NCBI GenBank assembly: GCA_964370085.1
Contig: CAYJHI010000017.1
Span: forward strand, 1 to 22,419
Reading direction: 5' to 3'
DNA length: 22,419 bases
From: CARZYU01 sp964370085
GTDB lineage: Bacteria > Bacillota_I > Bacilli_A > RF39 > UBA660
The notes under the pieces were generated by a model. The model saw only the letters and a program-made list of their open reading frames with translations, was not told where the DNA came from and searched no databases. Below, piece after piece: positions 22,234 to 22,419 of the stretch (positions are counted from its first letter, which is position 1; the number at the start of each line of letters is the position of its first letter). The position numbers were made by a program, and so were the translations under genes.

Positions 22234-22328
22234 TACTTTAACTCCTTCTTTACAACACTATCTACTACCTCATTACTTAACCTATCAATCATTAATTGAT
22301 ATAACTGAATAGATTTATTAATATCCAT
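22233..22328 (-). CDS. Small ORF, 31 aa, coupled to the pilin-like gene
   Basis: The ATG at 22328 has AGAGGTGAT upstream at good distance. The peptide starts MDINKSIQLY, is charged and looks helical throughout (with DRLSNEVVDSV), and ends KKELK. It has no membrane helix. Its TAA overlaps the ATG of the next gene (TAATG), the hallmark of translational coupling. The good start site and the overlap make it a likely real gene. It may be a small partner protein, or it may serve mainly to load ribosomes on the downstream gene. Confidence 0.55.
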   Translation of the reverse strand: MDINKSIQLYQLMIDRLSNEVVDSVVKKELK

Positions 22329-22363
22329 AGTATCACCTCTAGTCTAAGTGTACTCCTAATATC

Positions 22364-22388
22364 AAAAAAAAGAAAGATAAACCTTCCT
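22364..22388 (-). terminator. Possible terminator of the gene at the right edge
   Basis: The minus-strand stem GGAAGG/TCTTTC (6 bp, two G-U) with a 4-nt loop is followed by T8. The T run is good, the stem weak. Confidence 0.45.
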
Positions 22389-22419
22389 ATTTACTAAAAT
22401 CATTATTAACAACACTTCT
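22387..22419 (-). CDS. C-terminal end of an unknown gene (10 codons)
   Basis: The last frame at the right edge reads RSVVNNDFSK and then TAG (22387-22389), followed directly by a terminator-like hairpin. Too short to identify; the terminator is the main support that this is a coding end. Confidence 0.35.
   Translation of the reverse strand, partial: RSVVNNDFSK

Overview
The window looks like a chromosomal stretch of a very AT-rich Gram-positive bacterium of the Bacilli. The evidence is an HrcA/CIRCE-controlled hrcA-grpE-dnaK-dnaJ operon, a T-box leader in front of valS, RNase HIII, consensus sigma-A promoters (several with extended -10 TGn), strong AGGAGG-type ribosome binding sites and short hairpin-plus-T-run terminators. 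Large membrane-anchored surface proteins suggest an uncultured, host-associated lineage near the Erysipelotrichales/RF39-type Bacilli, but that placement is inference. Trp is read from TGG. None of the 22 stop codons I can place is TGA (11 TAA, 11 TAG).

Layout. 1-466 (-): N-terminal part of transketolase. 574-6770 (-): a three-gene operon for exported proteins with N-terminal membrane anchors (178, 256 and 1614 aa), with a promoter at 6805-6834 and a terminator at 535-562. 6861-7343 and 7663-8082 (-): two unrecognised cytosolic proteins on either side of two tRNA genes, Leu(UAG) and a CAU-anticodon tRNA. 8190-9211 (-): cvpA-trxA. 9286-10194 (+): rnhC, the only large plus-strand gene. 10213-10829: a 308-bp unit present twice in tandem. 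10834-13569 (-): valS with its T-box leader. 13593-14708 (-): an aldo/keto reductase with two 4Fe-4S motifs. 14757-19328 (-): the heat-shock operon, with two CIRCE operators around its promoter. 19441-21659 (-): three tandem paralogues of an unknown family. 21763-22328 (-): a pilin-like membrane protein coupled to a 31-residue small ORF. The last 33 bases hold the tail of another minus-strand gene.

The most interesting item is the tandem unit between rnhC and valS. Each copy carries, on the plus strand, a 26-codon ORF for a hydrophobic peptide with a very strong ribosome binding site and a cUUCGg hairpin just before it. On the minus strand, each copy carries a convergent promoter (TTGTAA-16 bp-TAAACT with extended TG) and a hairpin-plus-T-run terminator just after the ORF, which would make an antisense RNA of about 78 nt. 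This is the layout of a type I toxin-antitoxin locus (txpA/ratA or fst/RNAII style), but I do not recognise the peptide as a known family. The first 198 bp of the two copies are identical. The differences gather in the shared hairpin, where one base pair has changed on both sides, as if the two copies were evolving separate RNA-pairing specificities.

The remaining genes are mostly housekeeping: protein folding and heat-shock control, translation (valS, tRNAs), DNA/RNA maintenance (rnhC), redox (trxA, aldo/keto reductase) and carbon metabolism (tkt). The surface operon and the three-paralogue cluster are the lineage-specific unknowns.
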